DNA of 64,000 nucleotides from Mycobacterium branderi (lineage in GTDB: Bacteria > Actinomycetota > Actinomycetes > Mycobacteriales > Mycobacteriaceae): assembly GCF_010728725.1 (NCBI RefSeq), contig NZ_AP022606.1, forward strand, positions 4,340,001 to 4,404,000, given 5' to 3'. Position numbers and translations under genes: made by a program. This document shows positions 17,331 to 27,850 of the stretch, piece by piece. The notes under the pieces were generated by a model that saw only the letters and a list, made by a program, of their open reading frames with translations, did not search any database and was not told the origin of the DNA. Numbering within the stretch: position 1 is the first letter of the stretch; every line of letters begins with the position of its first letter.

Positions 17331-18428
17331 GGGATCAGCACTCCGTGGACTGGCGGGACAGCGTCGCGCTCGCCTGCCATGGTGGCGAGCAGGTCTTCGG
17401 CATCGTCGAGGCCAACGCAGCGGCGTGGCAGAGTCGCGAACGGATAGCGGCCGGACGCCAGCAGATCAAGCGCCGCCCGGTAGGCGATGGCGTCGACGCC
17501 GAGGGCCCCCAGCACCCGTAACTCCTTGGCCACCAGCGTGTCAGGTGAAAAGCCCGGGGCGCCAACACCGAATCCGCGAGTGCCGGCGACGACGACGGTT
17601 CCGGCGGGACGGGCGAGCGCGATCGCCTGTGCGAATGCCGATGGCGCCCGGGCCGTGACGTCGACGACGACATCGGCCAGCGCGCCGGCGGCTTGCTTCA
17701 GCGCGCGCACCGGATCGTCGACTCCGACGTCGACGGCCAGGTCGGCGCCGAACTTCGGCGCCAGCGCCAACCTCCCCGCATCGCGCGAACCCCGGCCGGT
17801 CACCATCACAAAACCCGCGCCGGCCTCTTTGGCGGCCGCCGCCGCGCACAGCCCGCGGATGCCCGGGCCCAGCACCGCCACCACGTCGCCCGATCTCGTT
17901 CCCGGAACCGTTGTGGCCCAGCGTATTCCGGCACCCAGCGGGTTGAACAACGTGGCGACGACCGGGTCGAGGCCGGCCGGCACCGGCAGCACCATCGAGT
18001 CCGATGCCAGGTATTGGTATTCGGCATAGCCGCCCCACAGCCCGGGCTCGCGGTCGACCGGAATGAACCCGTACATGTCGGCCAGTCCATGCTTTTCGCA
18101 ACGCCGGTACTCCCCCGCTCGGCACGCCGGACACGCACGGCAGGACTGGAATACCTCGACGGCCACCAGGTCACCGGCGGCCACCCCCCCAGCGTTGCGC
18201 CGCTCGTGGCCCGATCGCCTCGACGGTCCCGACAGTCTCGTGACCGGGAACGAATGCGAACCCGCCGAACAGCACCCCGGTGTACTGCTCGTGGTCGGTG
18301 CCGCACAGCCCGCAGGCGGCCACCCGAATCAGTGCGTCGTCGTCGCCAAGCGCCGGCACCGGAAGCTCCCGGCCGGTCAGGTGCCGCGGCGCTTCCAGCA
18401 CCAACGCCCGCGCCACCGCTTGCGACAT
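17327..18428 (-). pseudogene. adh: zinc alcohol dehydrogenase with a +1 frameshift
   Basis: A medium-chain zinc-dependent alcohol dehydrogenase split by one extra base. The N-terminal part (start 18428) has the catalytic zinc site CGLCGTDHEQ (Cys42) and GHE (62-64), then reads into a stop at 18171. The rest continues in another frame from about 18184 with the structural zinc cysteines CRACPACRAGEYRRC and the NADP region GDVVAVLGPGIRG. The break lies at a run of seven C (18184-18190; seven G in the coding strand); removing one base restores 366 residues, close to recalled Rv1530 (367). It may be a true pseudogene, a phase-variable tract or a homopolymer sequencing error. Confidence 0.85.
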
Positions 18429-18449
18429 ACCGGCACACTAAAGACTTGT

Positions 18450-18467
18450 TGACTGATGCGTCAATCA
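18450..18467. promoter_or_regulatory. second, imperfect TetR-type operator
   Basis: TGACTGATGCGTCAATCA matches the perfect site at 16236 in its right arm (GTCAATCA) and in 6 of 8 left-arm positions with the same 2-bp spacing. It lies 21 bp upstream of the adh start and probably brings adh and the Rv1531-like gene under the Rv1534-like regulator. Confidence 0.6.
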
Positions 18468-18625
18468 AACACCGCCTCGGCCGGATCTGTTGGTCATTGC
18501 CGAATTCGCGTGACGGGCCGGGCGTTACCATGACCTGGACGTCTGCACCGCGTGCTGCGCAACCGCGACGGCCACGAGGAGGGAATTCCCGACAATGCTG
18601 AACGAGACCGCGTAAAGCTCCTCCG

Positions 18626-19366
18626 ATGACTCTCGGCATCCTCATCCTCGTCACACTGTGCTCCATCTCATGGAGCCTCTGGATCCGGCGAGTGACCTGG
18701 CACTGCCGGTGGGAGGTGGCCGCCACCCTCAACATTGCGTTGCAAGGATGCGCGGTGCTACTCATGTCACCGCCGGTATCGGCGACGCTCGGAATCGCCT
18801 TGCACGACCTCACCGGCAAATGGAACCTCGAGGACTACCTCGGGCACGACTGCTACATCGTCGCGGCATCGGCAATCGTCTACAACGCTCTGGGCCGGCT
18901 CGCCGACGACGACACCCTGCAGTCGTCGTTCAAGCAGTTCGTCGAACGACCGGCCACGTTGTGTATCCCGTTGCTGCTGGCCACCTTTTCGCTCGGCAAC
19001 GGCAGCAAGGTCTACCGGCCGGACTTCTTCGCGGTGCCCACCGACTTCTGGCTGACCATGTACTGGCTGCTGTTGTGCGGGACGCTGGCGTACCTGCTCG
19101 GCTACGGCATGCGGGCACTGCTGGTGCTGCGCACAGACCCTCGATCCCGACGCATCGCCAATGTGTATCTGGTGGCTTCGGCCTGCGGGATCATGGCCTG
19201 CGTCGTGCGGATCGCTACCGCATTGGTGCCGTCGCTGCAAACCCCGTCGGGCGTGGGCCTGGTGTGGCTGTTTGCGTGTGCCTGCGGGGCGGTATTCGCG
19301 TTGGCCTCGGCACACGCCTGGCGAGAAAAGGCCAGGTGGTTTCAGCGCCCGGTGGCGCGCCGATAA
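18626..19366 (+). CDS. polytopic membrane protein, module copy 1
   Basis: A 246-residue protein with about seven hydrophobic segments and no recognised family. It is a clear paralogue of the protein at 33123: both share LWxRRxTW, ATLNIALQGCAV, MSP, GxWNxED and LGHxC in the same order within the first 110 residues. The conserved Trp, Glu, Asp, His and Cys near membrane borders hint at a ligand, metal or heme site. The start is ATG at 18626. The neighbouring convergent gene encodes an HTH protein that is paralogous to the HTH partner of the other copy. Confidence 0.75.
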   Translation: MTLGILILVTLCSISWSLWIRRVTWHCRWEVAATLNIALQGCAVLLMSPPVSATLGIALHDLTGKWNLEDYLGHDCYIVAASAIVYNALGRLADDDTLQSSFKQFVERPATLCIPLLLATFSLGNGSKVYRPDFFAVPTDFWLTMYWLLLCGTLAYLLGYGMRALLVLRTDPRSRRIANVYLVASACGIMACVVRIATALVPSLQTPSGVGLVWLFACACGAVFALASAHAWREKARWFQRPVARR

Positions 19367-19376
19367 GCTCGCTCTC

Positions 19377-19748
19377 TTACAGCGGAGGCGCGTCCGAGCG
19401 GGGCGTCATTTCGGAAACCTTTTTGCGCGTCTTGGGAGAACTCTTCACGTCGGTGGTCACCGACGCCGCGTGTACCCGGTGGTCTCCGCGAAGTTCCGCG
19501 GCCAGCGACAAGACTTCCTCGGGCTCGATCAATCTGTAGCGGGCCAGCAGCTCGGCCCGGTTGACGCCGAGGTTGCCCGCGGCCTTCCGCAGGTTGTCCG
19601 CGGTGATGAGGGTGCCCTTGTCCAGCTGGTCATAGTAGGTGGATCGGGGCAGCTCCATCGCCGTCCACAGCTCCTCCTTACTCAACGATCGGCCAGCCAT
19701 GTACGAGAGCACTGTGGCCAGATCTTTACCCGTGTCGTCGGGGAGCAT
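19377..19748 (-). CDS. HTH DNA-binding protein, module copy 1
   Basis: A 123-residue protein with a helix-turn-helix-like N-terminal domain (LSKEELWTAMELPRSTYYDQ, then LITADNLRKAAGNLGVN). It is paralogous to the 102-residue protein at 32790: about 33 identical residues in some 73 aligned by eye. The C-terminal 45 residues are charged and differ from the other copy. Here the HTH gene faces the membrane gene tail to tail with a 10-bp gap, whereas in copy 2 they are in tandem. It is probably a transcription regulator of the membrane gene or of itself. Confidence 0.75.
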   Translation of the reverse strand: MLPDDTGKDLATVLSYMAGRSLSKEELWTAMELPRSTYYDQLDKGTLITADNLRKAAGNLGVNRAELLARYRLIEPEEVLSLAAELRGDHRVHAASVTTDVKSSPKTRKKVSEMTPRSDAPPL

Positions 19749-19959
19749 TGCCGGATCATATCCGATTCTGCGGATTTAAAAACCGCCGTGAACCACAGGC
19801 CGCTGCCGCAGTGGACGCGCGCGTTGGGAGTGGTTGTCCGACAACTCGACTCCGGGCCTGTAACGCACACACTGGTAGCCTCGATAAAAGACGTAACCGT
19901 TCGCTTGATGCCGTCACCGTCGAACCTCGACGGTGCACTACTGGGAAAGGTGCCCACAC

Positions 19960-20295
19960 ATGGTCACACTGTCGTTGAGCAGACTCGCCACCGTTGTCGG
20001 GGGCGTGGCGTTGTCTTTGGCCGCCGCGGCCGGTGTCGCATCCGCAGATCCGCTGGATCCGGCCGTGAACACCACCTGCACCTACCCGCAAGTGGTGTCG
20101 GCGCTCAATGCGCAAGACCCGGCAGCCGCGGCGCAGTTCAACTCGTCGCCGATCGCGCAGTCCGCGTTGCGGCGATTCCTCGCCTCGCCCCCGCCGCAGC
20201 GCCAGCAGATGATCCAGCAGTTGCAGGGCTCACCACAGGCTCAGCAATACCTGGGAACCATCGCGCAGGTCGCCACCACCTGTAACAACTACTGA
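19960..20295 (+). CDS. secreted hemophore-like (MHB-type) protein
   Basis: A 111-residue exported protein. The first 30 residues form a signal peptide (Arg, then LATVVGGVALSLAAAAG, cleavage after ASA), and the mature part has two Cys near its ends (NTTCTYP and VATTCNNY) that likely form a disulfide. The helical, Gln/Pro-rich pattern FLASPPPQRQQMIQQL is typical of the small mycobacterial hemophore family (heme-binding, Rv0203-type), although heme binding here is inferred. The start is ATG at 19960, with GAAAGG 9 nt upstream; longer frames would add a non-signal leader. Dodecin follows 30 bp later. Confidence 0.8.
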   Translation: MVTLSLSRLATVVGGVALSLAAAAGVASADPLDPAVNTTCTYPQVVSALNAQDPAAAAQFNSSPIAQSALRRFLASPPPQRQQMIQQLQGSPQAQQYLGTIAQVATTCNNY

Positions 20296-20325
20296 GCCGG
20301 TCGACACGGCCTCAAAGGAGGCGCC

Positions 20326-20538
20326 GTGAGCAGCCACACCTACCGGGTGATCGAGATTGTCGGAACCTCGCCCGACAGTGTCGACGCGGCGATTCGCAAT
20401 GGACTGGCGCGCGCAGCGGAGACCACCCGCAACCTTGACTGGTTCGAGGTGCAATCGGTGCGCGGTCACCTGGAAAAGGGCAGCGTCGCCCATTTCCAGG
20501 TGACGATGAAAGTCGGCTTCCGGCTGGAGGATGCCTAG
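20326..20538 (+). CDS. dodecin
   Basis: A 70-residue dodecin, a small protein that assembles into a hollow dodecamer and stores FMN. The sequence MSSHTYRVIEIVGTS, NLDWFEVQSVRGH and HFQVTMKVGFRLED is nearly that recalled for Rv1498A, including the flavin-stacking Trp. The start is GTG at 20326 with AAAGGAGG about 5 nt upstream. The stop overlaps the convergent lipL stop by a few bases. Confidence 0.95.
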   Translation: MSSHTYRVIEIVGTSPDSVDAAIRNGLARAAETTRNLDWFEVQSVRGHLEKGSVAHFQVTMKVGFRLEDA

Positions 20539-21800
20539 CCCGCAACGGCTCCCGACTCGGGGAACGGCGCCCCGAAGGCGGCGACTCTTTCGAACCCGTC
20601 CTTGCGGGCCTGGGCCGCACCCCGCCGCAGCAAGGTGCCGGTAGCGACGAATCCGGCGTGGTCCACGAGCACAAACGGCGACAGCAAGCGGTTGTGCACG
20701 AATGCGAACGCCAATCCGCTTGCCGGATCGGCCCATCCGATCGAGCCGCCCAGCCCGGCATGGCCAAATCCGGGCATCAGGTTGAATGGCACGCTGTGGT
20801 AGCCCAGATGGAATGACAAGGGCATCCCGATATTGCGGTCCAACCGCAGGCTGTGCCGACCGGTCAACCCGGCGACCAATTCGCGGGACAGGAATCGAGT
20901 GTCGTCGATCTCGCCGCCGTTGGCGATCGCGCCGTACATCTTCGCCAGGGCCCGGGCCGTCACCACCCCGTTCACCGCGGGAAGCTCACCGTCGAGCAAC
21001 GGAATATCGCCCTGCACAACGGCTCTCGCTCCGGGGAAATACATGGCGCCCATTCCGGCGGACAGCTCCAGCGCGGCGATCCTGGGAGCGACCGCGTTGA
21101 ACAGCGGGTTGGGGATGGTGCTTTGCGGCATGATGATCTGTGCGGGCCGGGTCGGCGCGTCAGCCGGGGGCCGGCCCAGATGCAGACCGTCGGTGTCCAG
21201 TGGCTCCGCCAACTCCTCCCGGAACAGTTGGCGCATGCCCTTGCCGGTGACAGCGCGAGCCAGTCCCGACATCAGCCAGCCATAGGTCAGCGCGTGGTAG
21301 GCGGGTTTGCCGAGCAGCTTTCCGGGAGGTGCCGCCGCTAGCCGCGATTCCATCAGTTCGTGATCCAGCAAGTCTTCCTTGCTGGCGCCGTGCAACGCGG
21401 AGAGCCCGGCCCGGTGTCGCATCACTTGGCGCACCGTGATGTCCGATTTGCCGTTCGCGGCGAACTCCGGCCAGTACTCGGCAACCGGCGCCTCGTAGTC
21501 GATCAGGCCCCGGTCGGCGAGCCGGTGGATGACGGTGGATGCCATGCCCTTGGTCGCCGAGAACACCATCGGGGCGGTATCGGCCGACCATGGCACCTGG
21601 CCGCGCCGGTCAGCCCACCCGGTCCAGACGTCGACGACGGGCTCGCCGTCGAGATACACCGCCAGTGCACCGCCGCCGAATCGACGCCCGGGGAACATGC
21701 TGGCAAAGCTGCGGACAGCGCAGGCAAAGTGTGGATCCGCGGCGCCACGGACGCCGTCCGGTAGCATCGACCGCCGGTTGCCCACGACTTCGAGCCTCAT
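20535..21800 (-). CDS. lipL: LipL, beta-lactamase-fold esterase
   Basis: A 421-residue serine hydrolase of the class C beta-lactamase family, similar throughout to recalled Rv1497 (429). The nucleophile motif SATKG gives Ser81 and Lys84; the second-motif tyrosine is in YHALTYGW and the C-terminal HAGLGGSIGW replaces KTG. LipL acts as an esterase in M. tuberculosis. The ATG at 21800 is chosen: the next 10 residues fit the family and upstream codons do not. No clear signal peptide is present. It follows meaB on the same strand, 52 bp downstream. Confidence 0.93.
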   Translation of the reverse strand: MRLEVVGNRRSMLPDGVRGAADPHFACAVRSFASMFPGRRFGGGALAVYLDGEPVVDVWTGWADRRGQVPWSADTAPMVFSATKGMASTVIHRLADRGLIDYEAPVAEYWPEFAANGKSDITVRQVMRHRAGLSALHGASKEDLLDHELMESRLAAAPPGKLLGKPAYHALTYGWLMSGLARAVTGKGMRQLFREELAEPLDTDGLHLGRPPADAPTRPAQIIMPQSTIPNPLFNAVAPRIAALELSAGMGAMYFPGARAVVQGDIPLLDGELPAVNGVVTARALAKMYGAIANGGEIDDTRFLSRELVAGLTGRHSLRLDRNIGMPLSFHLGYHSVPFNLMPGFGHAGLGGSIGWADPASGLAFAFVHNRLLSPFVLVDHAGFVATGTLLRRGAAQARKDGFERVAAFGAPFPESGAVAG

Positions 21801-21852
21801 ATCACCGAATCTACCGACCTCGTCCGCAAACAATTGTGAAGTTATCCTTCCG

Positions 21853-22842
21853 TTAGCCTGATGCAACCTTAAGTATTTGCTGAGCGGCCATCGCCGGCGT
21901 CAATTCCCCCTCGATCACCTGCCGCTCCACCTCGGCGCGGATCTTGCGCACCGCCGGGTTGGACAACACCCGCTCGAGCACGGTGTCGCGAACCATCTGC
22001 CAGGTCCAGTCGACCTGTTGTGCGCGCCTACGCTTCTCGAATTCACCGGCATCGGTCAGCACCCGACGATGACGCTCGACGGTGTCCCACAGTTCGCCCA
22101 GACCCGTGCCCTCCAACGCGCTCATCGTGAGAACCGGTGGCCGCCAAAGCGTCTCGCGCGGGTAGATCAGCCTGATCGCGCCGGACAGCTCACGGGCTGC
22201 CGAGCGCGCCTCCGGCAGATGGTCGCCGTCGGCCTTGTTGACCACGACGACGTCGGCGAGCTCGAGTACGCCTTTTTTGATGCCCTGCAACTGATCTCCG
22301 GTGCGCGCCAGGGTCAGGAAGACAAAGGTGTCGACCATGTGGGCAACCGCGACCTCGGATTGGCCGACGCCGACGGTCTCGACGAGGATCACGTCGAATC
22401 CGGCGGCCTCTAGCAGCACAATGGTTTCCCTCGTCGCTTTGGCCACCCCACCCAAGGTTCCCGATGTCGGCGACGGGCGGATGTAGGCGTCGGGATGGGT
22501 TGCCAGCCGCGGCATCCGGGTCTTGTCGCCGAGGATCGAACCGCCGGTGCGAGTCGACGACGGGTCCACGGCAAGCACCGCCACCCGGTGGCCGCGCTCG
22601 ATCAGATACATGCCGAGCGCCTCGATCGCGGTGGACTTGCCCACCCCGGGAACGCCGGTAATGCCGACATGATGGGCGTTTCCGGCGTCGGGCATCAACG
22701 CGAGCAGCAACTGCTGGGCTTGCTGTCGGTGATCGGCACGAGTGGATTCGACCAGTGTGATGGCTCGCGGCAGTGCGGCCCGATCGCCGCTGCGAACAGC
22801 AGCCGCGAGTTCGTCGACGCTGTCGCTGTTCTCGGTTGCCAT
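21853..22842 (-). CDS. meaB: MeaB, G3E GTPase chaperone of methylmalonyl-CoA mutase
   Basis: A 329-residue GTPase of the MeaB/ArgK group that gates cofactor loading and protects B12-dependent methylmalonyl-CoA mutase. Walker A GVPGVGKST is at 63-71, followed by AVDPSSTRTGGSILGDK, ETVGVGQSE and the base-specificity motif NKAD. It begins 4 bp after mutB and so belongs to the mutA-mutB operon. In H37Rv the mazEF4 toxin pair sits between mutB and this gene as I recall; here they are directly adjacent. The upstream extension of the frame is mutB shadow; ATG 22842 matches the family N-terminus. Confidence 0.95.
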   Translation of the reverse strand: MATENSDSVDELAAAVRSGDRAALPRAITLVESTRADHRQQAQQLLLALMPDAGNAHHVGITGVPGVGKSTAIEALGMYLIERGHRVAVLAVDPSSTRTGGSILGDKTRMPRLATHPDAYIRPSPTSGTLGGVAKATRETIVLLEAAGFDVILVETVGVGQSEVAVAHMVDTFVFLTLARTGDQLQGIKKGVLELADVVVVNKADGDHLPEARSAARELSGAIRLIYPRETLWRPPVLTMSALEGTGLGELWDTVERHRRVLTDAGEFEKRRRAQQVDWTWQMVRDTVLERVLSNPAVRKIRAEVERQVIEGELTPAMAAQQILKVASG

Positions 22843-22846
22843 GTAG

Positions 22847-25096
<2,250 letters not shown>

Positions 25097-25101
25097 GGTG
25101 G

Positions 25102-26931
25102 CTAGGCTCCCAACCGGGTCAGCAGAGTCGACAACGCTTCTACTGCATTGATTTTCGCGGTCAGATATTCATCGGGCCGGTGCGCCGCACCTTCCACGGC
25201 CTTCTCCGGCCCGGCCAGGTAGACCCGCTCCACCCCGGCGTTTCGGGCGGCCTCGACGACCTCCGCGGCTTCCGCGGCGTAGCGCTTGTCGGTCCCGCAG
25301 ATGACCGCGATGCGCGGTGATCCGGCCTCCGAGACGGCTTGCGCGACGCTCGTGGCCTCGACCGGACCGGGTTTGACGGCCTCGATGCCGCCGGACGCCA
25401 GCAGGTTGGCGGCAAACGTCGCGCGGATGTTGTGCTCGGCCAACGGCCCCAGCGGTAGCAGCAGAACCTGCGGGCGCGCGCCGGTGCGCTCCAGGTAGGC
25501 ATCCGAGCGATCCCGCAGCGCCTCGAAGCCTGCGGCGTAACGCTTGATCGTCGATGACGAATCCGCTTGCGGCAGCGGGGGTTCAGCGAGGTTGGGGTAT
25601 TCGTTGACGCCGGTGACGGCGGTGCGGCGGTGCGCTATGTCGTCACTGCGGCGCGCGGCGACCTCGGCGACCTGCTCGGTGACGTAGTCGCGGGCGTCGA
25701 CGAATCCGCCGCGGGACTCGATGGCCTGAAAATGCCGCCAGGCCTGCTGGGCCAGCGCTTCGGTGAGGTCTTCGACAAACCAGGATCCGCCCGCGGGATC
25801 GAGCACCCGCCCGATGTGCGACTCTTCCAGCAGCAACAGCTGCGTGTTGCGGGCGATGCGGCGCGAGAAGCTCATCGACATTCCCGGGAACCCGCCGGGG
25901 ATCGCCACATCGAAGGGCAACACCAGTACGGTGTCGGCGCCACCCACTCCCGCGGCGAAGGCGGCGAGCGTGGTGCGCAGCATGTTCACCCATGGATCGC
26001 GCTGGGTCATCATCGGCAGCGAGGTCTCGGCGTGGATGGTGGCCGCACCTCCGGCTGGTTCGCCGACGACTTCGGCGACCCGCGCCCACAGTTGTCGCGC
26101 TGCCCGAAACTTGGCGATCGTCATGAACTGGTCGTCGTCGGCGGCGAACCGGAAACTGATCTGCCGCAACGCTTTTTCGATCGCCAGGCCCGACTCGTCG
26201 AGAACCCGCAGATACGCCACCGCCGCCGCGATGCTGCCGCCGAGCTCCCATGCTGCGTTGGCACCGAGGTTGTGAAAGGCGGGGCCGTCCACGGTGATCG
26301 CCCGAACACCTTGCCTACCGGCCACTTTGGCGGCGACTGCGGTCACGTCGTCGAGCGACGGGGCGTTGCCTCCGCGCAGCGGCGCGGTCAGCGGATCGGC
26401 GCCCAGGTCGACGGACAGCGTCGCACCGTTGTCCAGCTGGGTGAGCAGTTTGAGCAGGATGTCCGCAGCCGCGGCGTAGTCGGCGCCGGCGTCGACGATG
26501 ATCGGCACGAGGTCGAGGTACACCCCGGCCAACAGCTGCTCGAGCCGCGCCGGCGATTGGCCGACCCGAAGCACCAGGGCGCTGACCCCATTGCTCAGCG
26601 CGCCCAGCACCGCCGCGTTGTCGTCGGCGCCGTTGCCGGGGAACGCCTCGGCGACCTTCCAGCCGGAGTTGACGTCGCGCAGCGCGTCGGCGCCGCGGAC
26701 GAACGGCCACTCGCCGGGCAGCGGTGGCTCGGGCAGGGCGTCGAAGGCGGTGTAGAGCGCCCGGATGGCGAAGCCCTCGTAGGTGGGGGTGTCCAGCAGC
26801 CGCTCCGGTTCGGGACCGAGTTCGGCGGCGTCGCGTCGTGTGCTCTTGGCCAGCACGCCGGCCACCGCCTCGCGCCAGCGGGCCCGGCCCTGCCCCAGGT
26901 CGGCGGGCTCGGCGGACACATCAACAGACAC
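25102..26931 (-). CDS. mutA: methylmalonyl-CoA mutase small subunit MutA
   Basis: The non-catalytic partner subunit of the mutase heterodimer, 609 residues, same architecture as MutB but with the DxHxxG cobalamin motif absent (the corresponding stretch reads [15 protein letters not shown]). The typical segments [11 protein letters not shown] and [16 protein letters not shown] are present. The start is GTG at 26931, with AGGAG 6 nt upstream and the family N-terminus SVDV; the long upstream frame is spurious. It heads the mutA-mutB-meaB operon and is divergent from the TVP38-like gene. Confidence 0.96.
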   Translation of the reverse strand: MSVDVSAEPADLGQGRARWREAVAGVLAKSTRRDAAELGPEPERLLDTPTYEGFAIRALYTAFDALPEPPLPGEWPFVRGADALRDVNSGWKVAEAFPGNGADDNAAVLGALSNGVSALVLRVGQSPARLEQLLAGVYLDLVPIIVDAGADYAAAADILLKLLTQLDNGATLSVDLGADPLTAPLRGGNAPSLDDVTAVAAKVAGRQGVRAITVDGPAFHNLGANAAWELGGSIAAAVAYLRVLDESGLAIEKALRQISFRFAADDDQFMTIAKFRAARQLWARVAEVVGEPAGGAATIHAETSLPMMTQRDPWVNMLRTTLAAFAAGVGGADTVLVLPFDVAIPGGFPGMSMSFSRRIARNTQLLLLEESHIGRVLDPAGGSWFVEDLTEALAQQAWRHFQAIESRGGFVDARDYVTEQVAEVAARRSDDIAHRRTAVTGVNEYPNLAEPPLPQADSSSTIKRYAAGFEALRDRSDAYLERTGARPQVLLLPLGPLAEHNIRATFAANLLASGGIEAVKPGPVEATSVAQAVSEAGSPRIAVICGTDKRYAAEAAEVVEAARNAGVERVYLAGPEKAVEGAAHRPDEYLTAKINAVEALSTLLTRLGA

Positions 26932-27088
26932 CGGCGTCTCCTGTTGTCGCAGCAGGCGGCAGCCCCCAGGTCGGGACTCGCACTTGCTAACCAGGCTAAT
27001 TGATGGGCCTGGGGACCCTGGAGGCGGTGGGGAAACGCCAAGTGCGCGCAACGGGTTGTTCACCGAAGGCCACGTAAGCTTGGATCTC

Positions 27089-27850
27089 GTGACGGCCTCC
27101 GCCACCAGGAAAATCGCCGATACGTTGCGCGGCCTGGCTTCCGCCGTCGTCGCGACCGCCCGGCAGGTTCCCAGGCGGCGGATCTTCGTGACGGCCGGGG
27201 CGGTGGCTGTGGTCGTGGCGGTCGCGCTGCTCGTCCCGCTGCCCACCGCGGTACAGCTGCGCGACTGGGCCACCTCGGTGGGGCCGTGGTTCCCGCTGGC
27301 GTTTTTGGCAACCCACATCGTCGTGACCGTGCTGCCTTTCCCGCGTACCGCGTTCACCCTGGCGGCCGGGCTGCTGTTCGGGCCGGTGCTGGGTGTGGCG
27401 CTGGCGGTCATCGCCAGCACAACGAGCGCGGTGATTGCGCTGGTGCTGGTCCGCGCGGCCGGCTGGCAGCTGAGTCGGCTGGTCCGCCACCAGGCCGTCG
27501 AGAGGTTGGATGCGCGGCTGCGTGACCGCGGGTGGCCGGCGGTCATGTCGCTGCGGTTGATTCCCGCTGTGCCGTTTTCGGTGCTGAACTACGCCGTCGG
27601 CGCGTCGGCCGTGCGGGTCCTGCCCTACACGCTGGCCACGCTCGCGGGGGTGTTTCCCGGGACGGCCGCGGTCGTGATCCTGGGTGATGCGTTGACCGGC
27701 GACGTCAGCCCCCTGCTGTTTCTGGTGTCGCTGTGTACGGGAATCGTGGGGCTGTCGCTGCTGGCCTACGAGATCCGTCATCACCGCCGGCACCACCGCG
27801 CACAGTTGGCGGAGGCCGAAGAGGCCGCAGAGCCCGCTGTGACCGGCTGA
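27089..27850 (+). CDS. TVP38/TMEM64 (DedA-like) membrane protein
   Basis: A 253-residue integral membrane protein of the VTT/SNARE-associated family, the size of recalled Rv1491c (252). The family core is recognisable: LPFPRTAFTLAAGLLFGPVL, then RLIPAVPFSVLNYAVGA, with re-entrant glycine/proline segments. About six hydrophobic stretches are seen and a His-rich cytosolic tail (RHHRRHHRAQ). Members are thought to move lipids across membranes; its own function is unknown. GTG at 27089 gives the family length. It shares a 157-bp divergent promoter region with mutA and abuts the histidine kinase gene tail to tail. Confidence 0.9.
   Translation: MTASATRKIADTLRGLASAVVATARQVPRRRIFVTAGAVAVVVAVALLVPLPTAVQLRDWATSVGPWFPLAFLATHIVVTVLPFPRTAFTLAAGLLFGPVLGVALAVIASTTSAVIALVLVRAAGWQLSRLVRHQAVERLDARLRDRGWPAVMSLRLIPAVPFSVLNYAVGASAVRVLPYTLATLAGVFPGTAAVVILGDALTGDVSPLLFLVSLCTGIVGLSLLAYEIRHHRRHHRAQLAEAEEAAEPAVTG

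Noticed and set aside
18596..18616. Six-codon ORF after GAGGAGGG just before the membrane gene
   Set aside because: Too short to judge and the spacing to its ATG is long; it may only be a chance ATG in the leader.
19377..19748. HTH gene as an antitoxin with the membrane protein as toxin
   Set aside because: The membrane protein is large and polytopic with conserved polar residues, unlike known toxins, and the genes are convergent in copy 1, which toxin-antitoxin pairs rarely are. It is kept only as an untested idea.
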